Positions 55,503 through 64,000 of a stretch of DNA of 64,000 nucleotides are shown one piece after another (the stretch's first letter is position 1; each line of letters begins with the position of its first letter). The DNA comes from Caccoplasma sp905210875 (GTDB taxonomy: Bacteria; Bacteroidota; Bacteroidia; Bacteroidales; UBA11471), in NCBI GenBank assembly GCA_963931635.1, contig OZ007034.1, forward strand, positions 1,550,001 through 1,614,000, read 5' to 3'. The position numbers and the translations under genes were made by a program. The notes beneath the pieces were generated by a model. That model saw nothing but the letters and a program-made list of their open reading frames with translations, was not told the origin of the DNA and ran no database searches.

Positions 55503-55931
55503 CTAAAATTTGTGGAAGAAATAAAGTGTGTCGCGGCACGATAATGTGAGTTTGCGGCGGGATACGTTATCGATGCGGAACCGTTTCTCCTTCTTTTCTC
55601 CGAAGTGATAGGGAGCTTCTTTGAGGTTGAACAATTTGACGGATGGGAAAGTTATTGATAAGGAATCGCCGGCTACCGTGTATAATCCGGTGAGTCGGTC
55701 ACTGGCACTTTCTTCTTTGCGTTTTAGCAACTCAAACACGCCTCGATCAAAACTGTAATAAATAGAATCGTTGGTAAAGACTTCGCCGGAAGGGTAATCA
55801 CAGTTACGGAACTGCCATCGACCGTAGAGCTTGTCTTCTTCACTTTTCTCGCAGCTCGACAGACCGATAATCAGCAAGATAGCTCCTATAATAAATAGAA
55901 TGTAGGAGGTGAGTTGTTTGTCAAATTTCAT
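55503..55931 (-). CDS. Small lipoprotein of unknown function (lipocalin-like)
   Basis: A 142-aa lipoprotein. The N-terminal hydrophobic segment (9-24) ends in the lipobox GLSSC (Cys27). The mature part begins EKSEEDKLYGRWQF and has the short beta-strand pattern of lipocalin-like domains (YGRWQF, SIYYSFDRGVFELL, LTGLYTVAGDSLSITFP). It lies 5 bases upstream of the wzi-type gene, so the two are coexpressed. Its role is not known. Confidence 0.75.
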   Translation of the reverse strand: MKFDKQLTSYILFIIGAILLIIGLSSCEKSEEDKLYGRWQFRNCDYPSGEVFTNDSIYYSFDRGVFELLKRKEESASDRLTGLYTVAGDSLSITFPSVKLFNLKEAPYHFGEKKEKRFRIDNVSRRKLTLSCRDTLYFFHKF

Positions 55932-56011
55932 AACAGTATGTTCTCGTTTATGTGCGTGACGTCAATCTCCATGCCTTCCCTTTTCTGGCGAAGCAGGTCA
56001 TGCTTGTGTGA

Positions 56012-56043
56012 CAAATGTAAAGATATTTTTGTTGCAACGCAAG
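56012..56043 (-). promoter_or_regulatory. Promoter of the lipoprotein-wzi unit
   Basis: Minus strand CTTG (56040-56043), 20 bases, TACATTTG (56012-56019), about 80 bases before the lipoprotein start. Confidence 0.55.
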
Positions 56044-56062
56044 AGTGACCCAGTTTTGTTGT

Positions 56063-56758
56063 TTACAGCCGATTGGTATATAGTCGGAAAGCAAATCTCA
56101 GGTACGGGCCTATACGGGTTATCCGAGCAGGTTGTGCAGCGAAACGCCACAACCATTCGCAATTGAAACGTTGCAAGAGTTTGGGAGCCCGTTTGAAGTG
56201 ACCGGTATAGAGGTCGAAACTTCCTCCCAAGCCTTGGTAAACAGCCCGATGGTGTTGCAATAACTCTTCCATAAGGTATTCCTGACGGGGTGAGCCCATG
56301 GCAACAAAAACAAAATCGGGCTTTTTTATTACAATATCGTTGATTAGGACCGATTTCTCGTTTTCATTTTTCAGGAAGCCGTTGTGGTATCCAACGATGT
56401 TGATGCCGGAAAATTCGTCCCGCAGTTTCTCGACGGTCTCGGCGATAATCTCATCGGTTGTTCCTATCAAATAAAACGATGCATTTGGGTGTCCGGCAAT
56501 GATTTTCAACCACAGTTCACATCCCGGAATGCGTACGGCCTTTTTAAAGCCTTTTTTCTGAGCGGCCTTTACGGCACCCATGCCATCGCAGTATCCAATA
56601 TTGTCATTGATAATCTGTCGCAGGTGAGCCGATGCATTGATGGTTTTTTCTGCATTTACGGCAACCAATATTCCTTTGTGCTTATAGGCATAGTCCATAA
56701 TCTCCCTGTCAGATTTGAAAGGGAAGACTGATATTCCACTGAGCCAAAATTTTTCCAT
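56063..56758 (-). CDS. WecG/TagA/CpsF family glycosyltransferase (GT26)
   Basis: A 231-aa membrane-associated transferase that adds a sugar (ManNAc or ManNAcA in characterised members) to a lipid-linked first sugar. The GT26 motifs are VAVNAEKTINAS (about 33-44), YCDGMGAVKAAQKKG, FYLIGTTDEII, VFVAMGSPRQEYLMEE and QGLGGSFDLYTG. The C-terminal WLWRFAAQPARITR is amphipathic, as in TagA, where it holds the enzyme to the membrane. It has its own promoter and is the last gene of the AT-rich part of the locus. Confidence 0.92.
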   Translation of the reverse strand: MEKFWLSGISVFPFKSDREIMDYAYKHKGILVAVNAEKTINASAHLRQIINDNIGYCDGMGAVKAAQKKGFKKAVRIPGCELWLKIIAGHPNASFYLIGTTDEIIAETVEKLRDEFSGINIVGYHNGFLKNENEKSVLINDIVIKKPDFVFVAMGSPRQEYLMEELLQHHRAVYQGLGGSFDLYTGHFKRAPKLLQRFNCEWLWRFAAQPARITRIGPYLRFAFRLYTNRL

Positions 56759-56877
56759 TATAAGTGTGTCAGCGTGTTTATAGTTAAGGTTTATGCGTGA
56801 ATCAGGTGGTAGTTCTAACTATTTTTATGGCATATTTCCCCGTTTTTTCTATCTTAAAGGTTGCACGGAACACCTTC

Positions 56878-56909
56878 CAAAGGTAATAAATAACCCATTA
56901 TTATGCAAT
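56878..56909 (-). promoter_or_regulatory. Promoter of the WecG-type gene
   Basis: Minus strand ATTG (56906-56909), 20 bases, TACCTTTG (56878-56885), with a leader of about 115 nt. It separates this gene from the glycosyltransferase operon upstream. Confidence 0.6.
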
Positions 56910-56942
56910 AGTTTTGGGGGTTGACTTTTTTGTAAGTACATT

Positions 56943-57821
56943 TTATTGCACAAGAGATGGAAGGTCAATTAGGCCCTTAAATTCCGGCCGAATAGATATA
57001 GTCGGTGTGAGGGTAATCTCTCCAAATATAGGCTTACCGTCGATTTCATAGAAATCGATGCGGGCAAAGTCTATGTCTTGTGCAATTTTTGTTACTAATT
57101 GTGTCATCAATTCAAGGGATTGTGGTCGGGATATGCTATGATTGGCTGGGTGAAGTATTGCTTCCGGGTGAGGATTCCAATCCATATCAAAGAGCATATT
57201 GGGGGCAATGTGACTATTTAATTTGCGCCCTTCATAATATAGGATATAGTATGGTTTCCCTCTGAAACAGAAAAACTTATAATCACAAGGAAGACTATCG
57301 GGGTAATCCTTATCCTGTTCGAGATAGCTCTCTGCAATGATGCGGGGTGGAATAAGTGCATAATGTATCTGTCCAGTAAGGTCTCCGTAAGGAAAATGCA
57401 ACCAATAATTGAGTTTTTTCCGTGTCTCTTTTATGTTGAGTTTCGATTTATCTCGAACAATGATGTTATTGCCACAACCGTTGTTTGTTTTTAATACAAA
57501 CTTGTCGGGTAATAAATCGAAGTTTATATCATCGGCTTGTTCATATACGCCATAAAGTGGTGTCAAATATTGGGCACCAATTTTCTGCTCAACATAATTA
57601 CGCACCCTATATTTATCGGCAAACATGGCATATTGTTGCAGATCAGTTGTCTTGTCAAATAGTTTGGCAATGCTGTAATCTTGCAATTTTTGTGGATTTT
57701 TGAGATTGTATTTTCGTCCCGTCTTTTTATAAAAGCGAAGTTGCAACATGGCTTTTGGGAAATAGTGTCCCAAAAGAGCTATAGGCTTTATGATAAAAAG
57801 TGGATAGTTATAGATGCTCAT
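56943..57821 (-). CDS. TupA-like ATP-grasp protein
   Basis: A 292-aa protein of the ATP-grasp superfamily (TupA-like), common in exopolysaccharide clusters. Visible are FVLKTNNGCGNNIIVRDK (about 128-145, Gly-rich ATP loop), ESYLEQ, CDYKFFCFRGKPYYILYYEGR, and FARIDFYEIDGKPIFGEITLTP, which carries the Mg-ligand Asp/Glu of the fold. TupA adds polyglutamate to teichuronopeptide in Bacillus; here a peptide or amino acid decoration of the polysaccharide is only a guess. It starts 18 bases after the upstream glycosyltransferase gene. Confidence 0.85.
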   Translation of the reverse strand: MSIYNYPLFIIKPIALLGHYFPKAMLQLRFYKKTGRKYNLKNPQKLQDYSIAKLFDKTTDLQQYAMFADKYRVRNYVEQKIGAQYLTPLYGVYEQADDINFDLLPDKFVLKTNNGCGNNIIVRDKSKLNIKETRKKLNYWLHFPYGDLTGQIHYALIPPRIIAESYLEQDKDYPDSLPCDYKFFCFRGKPYYILYYEGRKLNSHIAPNMLFDMDWNPHPEAILHPANHSISRPQSLELMTQLVTKIAQDIDFARIDFYEIDGKPIFGEITLTPTISIRPEFKGLIDLPSLVQ

Positions 57822-57839
57822 AGTTGCATTTTTTGTTTT

Positions 57840-58895
57840 TTATCGAAGTAATGCCGTGTAAATACGTTCGAGGGTCGTGCATACATTCTCAGGAAAATGG
57901 GATTGTACTTTCTCATAAGATATTTCTCCCATTGAGTTACGCATCTTTGGCTCGTTTATCATACGTTGAAGAGAATCCCAAAGAGCAATTTTATCCCCGG
58001 GCTTTATAAGTAATCCGTTTTTCTCATGTGTAACGATTGCAGGTATACCTCCTACTCGCGTAGATAATATGGGTAAACGATAAGACATCGCTTCAAGAAT
58101 GGAGATGGGGAGACCCTCGGCGTAAGACGGCAATATGAACATGTCGGCTTGCGAAAGGAGTTTGGCTTTTTGTTCGGCGTCAATCCAGCCGTGGTATATC
58201 ACTATATCTTCGATATGATGTCGGGCAATGATGCTTTTAAGTCGGTGTATTTCTCCGAGGCCTCCTATATGTAGACAGAAACGGGAACGCAGGGTATCTT
58301 GGTGTTCGGCAATGAGATTTACCAGATCAAATATCCCTTTATTGTCGTTGATAGCTCCAAGAAACAACCCTTCAACAATGTCTGTTTTATCGGCCTTTAT
58401 TGGTTGGGGGAGAGGTATGATGTTAGGAACAACTTCTACTTTTGGGCACCTTAAATCATTTTCAAAAAAGTCTTTCCAATAGTCTGACAAGGCAATAACC
58501 GTATCGACTTTTTGCAGAGTATTCAGTACAACTTCTCGGTTTGCGGCCGTAAAGTCTTTGAATTTACCTCCATGAACATGAAAGATGACTTTTTTGTGAA
58601 ATGCTTTTGATAGAAGGATAAATATGCGTTTACGCCAAAAACTGATGTAGGAAGCTCCGTGTATGTGAACAATCCGAATGCCGCCGAACCAACATAAGAT
58701 GGTAAAAGAGATAATGCCCCATAGCAGACAAAGTGCTTTACTTACTTTGTTCCCAATAAGAGTCGTTCTCACAAATCGGAAAGGGTTCAGTACATAGTGG
58801 GCATAGCTGTACAAAACTTGTGCCATGCCTCCTTTGGGTTGTCGATAGTCGACTCCTAATGTCAATACGCGTTTAGAAATATTAGAGGGTATCAT
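57840..58895 (-). CDS. Glycosyltransferase family 4 (GT-B)
   Basis: A 351-aa cytoplasmic sugar transferase. VLTLGVDYRQPKGGMAQVL is the N-terminal glycine loop. The C-terminal donor site has LGAINDNKGIFDLVNLI, IVIYHGWIDAEQK and PSYAEGLPISILEAMSYRLPI with the E-x7-E motif. I use ATG 58893-58895, giving a 16-base gap to the previous gene; an ATG at 58941-58943 would add 16 residues and overlap that gene by 32 bases. Sugar and linkage unknown. Confidence 0.88.
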   Translation of the reverse strand: MIPSNISKRVLTLGVDYRQPKGGMAQVLYSYAHYVLNPFRFVRTTLIGNKVSKALCLLWGIISFTILCWFGGIRIVHIHGASYISFWRKRIFILLSKAFHKKVIFHVHGGKFKDFTAANREVVLNTLQKVDTVIALSDYWKDFFENDLRCPKVEVVPNIIPLPQPIKADKTDIVEGLFLGAINDNKGIFDLVNLIAEHQDTLRSRFCLHIGGLGEIHRLKSIIARHHIEDIVIYHGWIDAEQKAKLLSQADMFILPSYAEGLPISILEAMSYRLPILSTRVGGIPAIVTHEKNGLLIKPGDKIALWDSLQRMINEPKMRNSMGEISYEKVQSHFPENVCTTLERIYTALLR

Positions 58896-58911
58896 ATATT
58901 CCGGCAGGTTT

Positions 58912-59946
58912 TCATTGGTTATATGCGATGAGATAATCCGCAACCATGCGTTTTATGGAGTAGTGCTGGGAAATGTATATGTGTGCCGGGTATGTTTTTT
59001 GAAGAGCCTCGGCATAATTCTTCAAGATGCCTTCTATCTGCAAGGCACAGTCGTTGGCATCTCCGGAAGAAAATGTGTATCCTAACTCGCCTTGTTTTAT
59101 TATTTCAAATGGTCCCCCTTCTGACGGTACTAGTATAGGAAGCATTGCTGCTATCCCTTCGGCCACAGTTAATCCGAATCCTTCATATCGGGAAGGGTGG
59201 CACATCAGGTCATATTCTTTGAGATGGCTATATATATATTGGCGACTTTTCAGCCCCAAAAAGTGTACTTGTTGAGAAACGCCCAGTTTTTCAGACAAGG
59301 CTTTTAGTTTGGGTTCATCGTTACCTGCTCCAATGAAAGCTATGTCAATATTCGTGATACCTCTGATCTTTAGAGAGGATAAAGCTTTAATGAGAATATC
59401 TTGCCCTTTCTTCGCAGCATTCAGACTGGCAACTTGAACAATATGGAAGACTTTGCCGGTGGGATGCGGAGGTCGCTTCTCAATATCTTCGATATGGATC
59501 CCGTTTGGAATAACAAAAGTTTTGTAGTCACCTTTGCTGGTTATATCTTCTTTTACGGCATGGGATATGGCAATTAAATATGTATCGTGCTTGACATATG
59601 TTAAAGGGATATGTAGGTCATGTACGGTCATGAATAATTTACATTTTCTGACACGAAAAATAATTTTCGGCAACATATAGTTATGTACATGAACTATATC
59701 TGGATTCAATTTATACAATAACCAGTTTAGCTTAAGTATCGGAATAATAGAACGACTATGTGGCTTCCTGTTTAAAAAAATGAGTTGAACCCTAGAATCT
59801 ATTTGCATAAGAAGTTCTTTTTGGTATGAATCATTGATAATGACAATAGATACTTGTTGCGTTTTAACTTGTTCATTAACAATATCAATAAGCATGGTTT
59901 CGGCTCCACCAGTGTTGAAGCTAAATATGCAATGTGCGATTTTCAT
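58912..59946 (-). CDS. Glycosyltransferase family 4 (GT-B)
   Basis: A 344-aa GT4. CIFSFNTGGAETMLIDIV is the N-terminal acceptor loop. HVVQVASLNAAKKGQDILIKAL-type strands (seen as VASLNAAKKGQDILIKAL) and HPSRYEGFGLTVAEGIAAMLPI with E-x7-E mark the donor domain. It is 43 bases after the polymerase gene and continues the same operon. Specificity cannot be told. Confidence 0.9.
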   Translation of the reverse strand: MKIAHCIFSFNTGGAETMLIDIVNEQVKTQQVSIVIINDSYQKELLMQIDSRVQLIFLNRKPHSRSIIPILKLNWLLYKLNPDIVHVHNYMLPKIIFRVRKCKLFMTVHDLHIPLTYVKHDTYLIAISHAVKEDITSKGDYKTFVIPNGIHIEDIEKRPPHPTGKVFHIVQVASLNAAKKGQDILIKALSSLKIRGITNIDIAFIGAGNDEPKLKALSEKLGVSQQVHFLGLKSRQYIYSHLKEYDLMCHPSRYEGFGLTVAEGIAAMLPILVPSEGGPFEIIKQGELGYTFSSGDANDCALQIEGILKNYAEALQKTYPAHIYISQHYSIKRMVADYLIAYNQ

Positions 59947-59989
59947 GGTACTGATGCAATAGGATAGATTGAGGATAGATGGCGCTATT

Positions 59990-61432
59990 TTAATCCGGCT
60001 TGTCTTTGGCTATTGTAGCTTGCTGTTGTTTGTGTGCTAACAGTATGGTACCGGTAGTAAGACCGAGTAATAGCAGTCCTTGATGTGAAGTAACACCCGT
60101 AAAGCCGCCTACGCCAAATAAAGAAATGCATACGAAAACAACGAGGTATGATTGACTATATGGCATGGGACGAAGTATCCAGAAGTAGATGGCTAAATAG
60201 TAAAATACTTGAATCAAAAAGCCTATGATACCGATATCCAATATGGTTTGTAATTGTGACATCTCTACTCGAGCAACCGATTCTTCGCTTTGAGTGACAT
60301 CGGTATAAAATTCGTTGGTAATCATAAATTCGTTACCTTTGGAAAGTTTGTCATGCAAGAAACCAAAACCCTCATAGAGTTTTCCCGAATAGATCATGTG
60401 ATCGATTTTGGGAATAAATTGAGCCATGCGGCCAGTCCCGAATTTGATTAACAATTCGGGGTTGGTAGGGTCTTTTAGTACCTCAAATTGTTCGAAAAGT
60501 TGCTGTATGCGCAAAACTCCTCCCATTTCCTTGTCGACATAAAATCCGATAACGAAAAAGAGAATGCCTATACTAATGTATTTTATCGTTTTTAGAGCGT
60601 TTCCCATGAAGAACAGGGCTGTAAGGAACAATCCTCCTATGATGGAGAATGTGCGACAGGCTATCAGTGTAAGAATAAATACAATTGCATGTTTAAGTTG
60701 TATAGAATAGAGTCTTAAAAGGGGGAAGACACAAAGTGCCCAGATAAATATGCCATGGGGGTATTTTCTCGGGAAACTTCCGGGGTAGCAGTAGAACTTG
60801 TAATAGGTCGAATAATATCCTGAATAAGATGGCGTACGAGGTACTAAAATGTTCCCGCCGAAGATGAAACAATCTATGATGTAAAAAATACCGATGATAT
60901 AGGCATAAGTAAGAATTTTACGGTAGAAAATTTTTATATCGAATTCTTCTTTGGCGAAAATCAATAGAGGAAACATGAAATAAATAATGCCCCAATATTC
61001 CCGCATGCGGCGCAGTTGTATCATGAGAGACTCACTACTCAGTAGGGCGAAAAAGAAAAGTATAGCAAAATAGCCTCCTGTAAAGAGTAGTAATTTATTC
61101 AATGTCTTATCGCGCCGATAGATAACAATGGCGATGACCGATAGTAATAGAGCAATGTCCATCCACTTGAAAGGGAAGGCTTTGTCTTCATTATAGAATG
61201 CGTAACTACCGCACAGAATGGTGAATTGAATGAGGAAATCATATCGGTTACGCAGGAAGGTAGAGAAAAGAATGATAGGCAATAGAAAATAGGCTACAGG
61301 AAATTCTAGACCTAATAAAGCAAGGGTAATTAAGTAGATGAATGCAGAGAACAATTCTTGGGGAAAGAATTGCAGCGTTTCTTTCTCTGAATTGTCACTT
61401 CTGACAGAGGGTGTGTATATGTCTGTGGTCAT
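59990..61432 (-). CDS. O-antigen ligase/polymerase-like membrane protein (Wzy candidate)
   Basis: A 480-aa polytopic inner membrane protein with about 10-12 hydrophobic segments and a large periplasmic loop (about 305-385, holding IPKIDHMIYSGKLYEGFGFLHD). Such a loop is the hallmark of Wzy/WaaL proteins. Sequence conservation in this class is very low, and there is no second candidate in the window. Placement between Wzc and the glycosyltransferases supports the polymerase role. Confidence 0.7.
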   Translation of the reverse strand: MTTDIYTPSVRSDNSEKETLQFFPQELFSAFIYLITLALLGLEFPVAYFLLPIILFSTFLRNRYDFLIQFTILCGSYAFYNEDKAFPFKWMDIALLLSVIAIVIYRRDKTLNKLLLFTGGYFAILFFFALLSSESLMIQLRRMREYWGIIYFMFPLLIFAKEEFDIKIFYRKILTYAYIIGIFYIIDCFIFGGNILVPRTPSYSGYYSTYYKFYCYPGSFPRKYPHGIFIWALCVFPLLRLYSIQLKHAIVFILTLIACRTFSIIGGLFLTALFFMGNALKTIKYISIGILFFVIGFYVDKEMGGVLRIQQLFEQFEVLKDPTNPELLIKFGTGRMAQFIPKIDHMIYSGKLYEGFGFLHDKLSKGNEFMITNEFYTDVTQSEESVARVEMSQLQTILDIGIIGFLIQVFYYLAIYFWILRPMPYSQSYLVVFVCISLFGVGGFTGVTSHQGLLLLGLTTGTILLAHKQQQATIAKDKPD

Positions 61433-61505
61433 TCCTGGTTTTTACTCTTATATAAGGAGAGAGTATTTAATCTCGTCATCTCTCGCCCTGCGTCTTTTTT
61501 ATTGT

Positions 61506-61540
61506 AGGGTATGAGTACGATACAGTCGTACTCATACCCT
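61506..61540. repeat. Perfect inverted repeat between wzc and wzy
   Basis: A 15-bp perfect stem AGGGTATGAGTACGA/TCGTACTCATACCCT with loop TACAG. In the direction of transcription (minus) it is followed by ACAATAAAAAAG, so no T-run: not a standard terminator. Confidence 0.8.
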
Positions 61541-61606
61541 ATGAATGTGAAAAGTGTACGATATTGGTTTTTTAATTTTAATCTTTCTGTATATGTTTTT
61601 TTATAT

Positions 61607-63925
61607 TTATTCTTTATTCTTTTTCCCGTAACCGTATCCCTGTTGAGCTTCGGTGCCGTTGATTACGAGAGATATTTTTCCCAGTCGCTTTTCAGCTGCG
61701 ATACGGTTGGCGTAACGAATGTATTCCTTTTTGGTGTAGTTGGCTCGGCACACATATACGGTGGTGTCGGCAATGCGAGCGAGACTGAATGTGTCGGCTA
61801 CCATACTTACGGGAGCCGAGTCGATGATAATGTAATCGTATCGTTCACGAAGTTGGTCAAAGAGTTTGTCGACTTTATCGCTTAATAGCAGTTCAGAGGG
61901 ATTAGGAGGAATAGGACCAGACAGAATGACATCAAGCCCTTTCTGTATTACATCGTGAAGAATGATATCGTCGATCGAGGTGTGGGCATCTGCTAAATAG
62001 TTGGTCAGGCCTTTGGCGCTGTGCAGGTTAAGATTCTGTCCCAATTGTGGGTTACGGATGTCCATACCAATGAGCAGAACCCGTTTTCCGAGGAGTGCAA
62101 TCGAAATGGCTAGGTTGCTGCTGATAAACGATTTTCCTTCACCACTGACGCTTGAAGTAACGAGAATGACCTTCTCGTTCTCCTTGTTGAGAATGAATTG
62201 TATATTGTTGCGGATCAGCCTGAATAGCTCGGAGATGGAGCTGTTTTCTCCTTCTCGTATGACAATGTGCTCTTTGCTGTGCCTGTGAGTACAGATCTCA
62301 CCCAAAATAGGAAGAGATGTGATAGCTTCAAGCTCACTTCTTGTTGAGAACTTGGTGCGTAACAGATCTTTAAGATAAAGATAGATGATGGGAAGTATGC
62401 CTCCGATCAAGAGTCCGATGAAGAGCGTGATGATTTTGGGGGTACTGATGGGTTCGCTCATGTGGTAAGCCTCGTTCACGATAGTGCTTTTAGGGGTTGC
62501 CATAGACTGGTTGAGCGCATTTTCTTCCCGTTTTTGCAACAAAAAGAGGAACAACTCCTGCTTGATGAGTTGCTGACGTTGCATGTCGATATATTCTCGC
62601 TCTTGTGTAGGCATATTTTTTATGCGTTGCTCAAATTTGTTCTCTTGTTCAACGATTGTCTTTTGAGAGATTCCCAAACTTTCTTTGATGCCATTGAGGG
62701 TGCTTAGGACGTTGTCACGAGAAGCATCGATTTGCTGATTGAGAATGGCCAGCGACTTATTATCACCTTTCGCCGAAAAGGCTATGCCCATACGTTTAAG
62801 TACCAGTTCATTGTACTGTTGTACGGCAGTCGCCGATGATTTATCCGACAAGGTAGGATTGAAGGGTATGAGTGAGTATCGGTTTTTTTCATCTTTCAGA
62901 AAATCTTCGATAATCTCTACCATTTGCTTTTGGGCTTCGATTTCGATTTGTTTCTCTTTCAGAGCCGTATTTTGTTCCAGTATGATTTGGGCTTCGGTCT
63001 CTATGTCGGTGATATTGTTTTTCTTTTTATACTCCTCAATCTGTTTTTCGGCTTGTGTCAGTTCCTGCATGACGAGATTTATGCGATCGTCAATGAATTG
63101 GGCTTTGAGGTCGGCCTCTTTGTTTTTTTCAACAATACCCCGTTCGTTATAAATTCTGATGATGGTATTGAGAAGGTCTTTGCCACGGTCGATGTCACTT
63201 TCGTGGGTTTCAAGGTGTACCAGGTTGGAGCGACGCTCAGGTATGGAAATAAAGGTGTTGGAGTTTATGTCTTCGGCGGCTTTGTCATATCCGCAGATGG
63301 ATATGTCGGTAGCCAGTTTCTGCCCTGGTGTGTAGGTGGCGGTTGTGTTAAGGATGAAGTTGCCGTATGCGGTGGGTACCATCATAGGGAAGTGGTCGCT
63401 CTCAACTTTTTCCTGCCCTTCGAGCGGTTTATTGGGTTTGACGACGATGTGCCCTTTCTTGTCAATGCGCACCTTGAATCGGAGTGTGCTGCTCAAGGTG
63501 TCTTCTACCGACGGTGAGGCATAGATTTCGACGGGGTATTCTTTGTAGAGATCTTCTTTCTCCAATAGACCGTGTTTGACGATGTGCTGCTTGTTCATAC
63601 TCAGTTCCTGAGCAACTCTCCGTAGGGTGGAGTGTGCCGAAACGATATTTATTTCATCGTCGACTTTCCCTCCGCCTCCGACCAGGTTGCCGAATGAAAA
63701 GCTTTTCAACATGGACGACTGCATACTTTCGCCTCCGCTTTCAGAGCTGATGAGTATGTCGGCTTTTACCAAAAATATGTCTTTCTTAGTTTTTACATAA
63801 AGAAAGGCTATCGCTCCGCAAACGATAATTGAAATGACAAACAGGTACCAGTTTTTTAGATATTTTTTGATGAGACCCGAAAAATCGATGTCTATCAATG
63901 CGCTGTTTTTATTAAAGTTTTCCAT
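61607..63925 (-). CDS. Wzc-like polysaccharide co-polymerase / tyrosine autokinase
   Basis: A 772-aa inner membrane protein that controls chain length and export. The N-terminal Wzz domain has a first membrane helix at about 31-50, a long periplasmic coiled-coil (about 265-480), and a second helix at about 505-525 (IITLFIGLLIGGILPIIYLYL). The cytoplasmic BY-kinase has Walker A SGEGKS (K598), Walker A' LLIGMDIRNP and Walker B YIIIDSAP. The C-terminal tail has QQGYGYGKKNKE with only two tyrosines, fewer than the clusters of proteobacterial Wzc. A CpsB-type phosphatase gene lies at 52426-53172. Confidence 0.93.
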   Translation of the reverse strand: MENFNKNSALIDIDFSGLIKKYLKNWYLFVISIIVCGAIAFLYVKTKKDIFLVKADILISSESGGESMQSSMLKSFSFGNLVGGGGKVDDEINIVSAHSTLRRVAQELSMNKQHIVKHGLLEKEDLYKEYPVEIYASPSVEDTLSSTLRFKVRIDKKGHIVVKPNKPLEGQEKVESDHFPMMVPTAYGNFILNTTATYTPGQKLATDISICGYDKAAEDINSNTFISIPERRSNLVHLETHESDIDRGKDLLNTIIRIYNERGIVEKNKEADLKAQFIDDRINLVMQELTQAEKQIEEYKKKNNITDIETEAQIILEQNTALKEKQIEIEAQKQMVEIIEDFLKDEKNRYSLIPFNPTLSDKSSATAVQQYNELVLKRMGIAFSAKGDNKSLAILNQQIDASRDNVLSTLNGIKESLGISQKTIVEQENKFEQRIKNMPTQEREYIDMQRQQLIKQELFLFLLQKREENALNQSMATPKSTIVNEAYHMSEPISTPKIITLFIGLLIGGILPIIYLYLKDLLRTKFSTRSELEAITSLPILGEICTHRHSKEHIVIREGENSSISELFRLIRNNIQFILNKENEKVILVTSSVSGEGKSFISSNLAISIALLGKRVLLIGMDIRNPQLGQNLNLHSAKGLTNYLADAHTSIDDIILHDVIQKGLDVILSGPIPPNPSELLLSDKVDKLFDQLRERYDYIIIDSAPVSMVADTFSLARIADTTVYVCRANYTKKEYIRYANRIAAEKRLGKISLVINGTEAQQGYGYGKKNKE

Positions 63926-63948
63926 GTATAAGTCGTATGGGTCTTATT

Positions 63949-64000
63949 TTAATTGACAAATAATGCGATGATGAGCGATGCGATGACAGATGCACCGCTG
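63949..64000 (-). CDS. C-terminal end of a probable Wza/polysaccharide export protein, cut by window
   Basis: Only the last 17 codons are visible: a hydrophobic stretch, GASVIASLIIALFVN, then TAA at 63949-63951, 23 bases before the Wzc start. Bacteroidota polysaccharide export proteins often end with such a hydrophobic helix and precede wzc, which is the only reason for the call. Confidence 0.4.
   Translation of the reverse strand, partial: SGASVIASLIIALFVN

Noticed and set aside
1..64000. CRISPR arrays, insertion sequences, integrases, SusC/SusD pairs
   Set aside because: I looked for repeat-spacer patterns, transposase motifs and SusCD signatures and found none.

Overview
The window comes from a Bacteroidota chromosome, most likely order Bacteroidales. 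Four things support this. Promoters follow the phylum pattern TTTG-N20-TAnnTTTG at many genes. There is a hybrid two-component regulator of the Bacteroides polysaccharide-utilisation type. Glycolysis uses a long diphosphate-dependent phosphofructokinase. A DUF4295 gene sits behind rpmB-rpmG. A Barnesiella-like gut commensal would fit, but genus is an inference I cannot test. No insertion sequence, CRISPR array, integrase or rRNA gene is visible; the only tRNA is tRNA-Lys(UUU).

Layout. 0-7 kb: a truncated IscU/NifU-like scaffold gene, PPi-phosphofructokinase, dacB with an HAD hydrolase, a flavodoxin-fold protein, an AI-2E family membrane protein and tRNA-Lys. 7-10.5 kb: an arsenic operon on the minus strand, arsR - small thioredoxin-fold protein (arsE candidate) - arsF-like - arsG/CcdA-like - arsC - ArsP-like permease. 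This composition fits both inorganic arsenate and nitro/aromatic arsenicals. 10.6-24.6 kb and 31.4-39.5 kb: a pectin-degradation region in two blocks. It has two PL1 pectate lyases, two very large multidomain CE8 pectin methylesterases, a CE12 acetylesterase, a PL10-CE8 fusion and one hybrid two-component sensor/regulator, but no SusC/SusD pair in the window. Five of the six enzymes end in a similar short tail resembling a sorting domain. 24.7-31.2 kb, between the blocks: a DUF486 membrane protein, a TtcA-like thiolase, a TonB-dependent receptor, a YcxB-like protein, a TPR/beta-propeller lipid-envelope type protein and flotillin FloA.

39.6-53.8 kb is mostly housekeeping: TamB with a translationally coupled fucosyltransferase-like gene, tsaD-cinA, rpmB-rpmG-DUF4295, rsfS-ftsH-cdsA, a DUF3127 protein, a CpsB/YwqE-type tyrosine phosphatase and rpmE2. 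From 54 kb to the end, with visibly higher AT content, lies a surface-polysaccharide locus read on the minus strand. In transcription order it has the end of a probable Wza export protein, Wzc tyrosine autokinase, a Wzy-like polymerase, two GT4 glycosyltransferases, a TupA-like ATP-grasp protein, a WecG/TagA transferase with its own promoter, a small lipoprotein and the Wzi-type outer membrane protein. The CpsB-type phosphatase just beyond is the natural partner of Wzc.

How the parts fit. The pectin enzymes cover de-esterification (CE8, CE12) followed by lyase cleavage (PL1, PL10), and the HTCS is the likely sensor of the released fragments. The capsule genes form the assembly, polymerisation and surface-attachment part of a Wzx/Wzy pathway; the flippase and priming transferase are not in the window.
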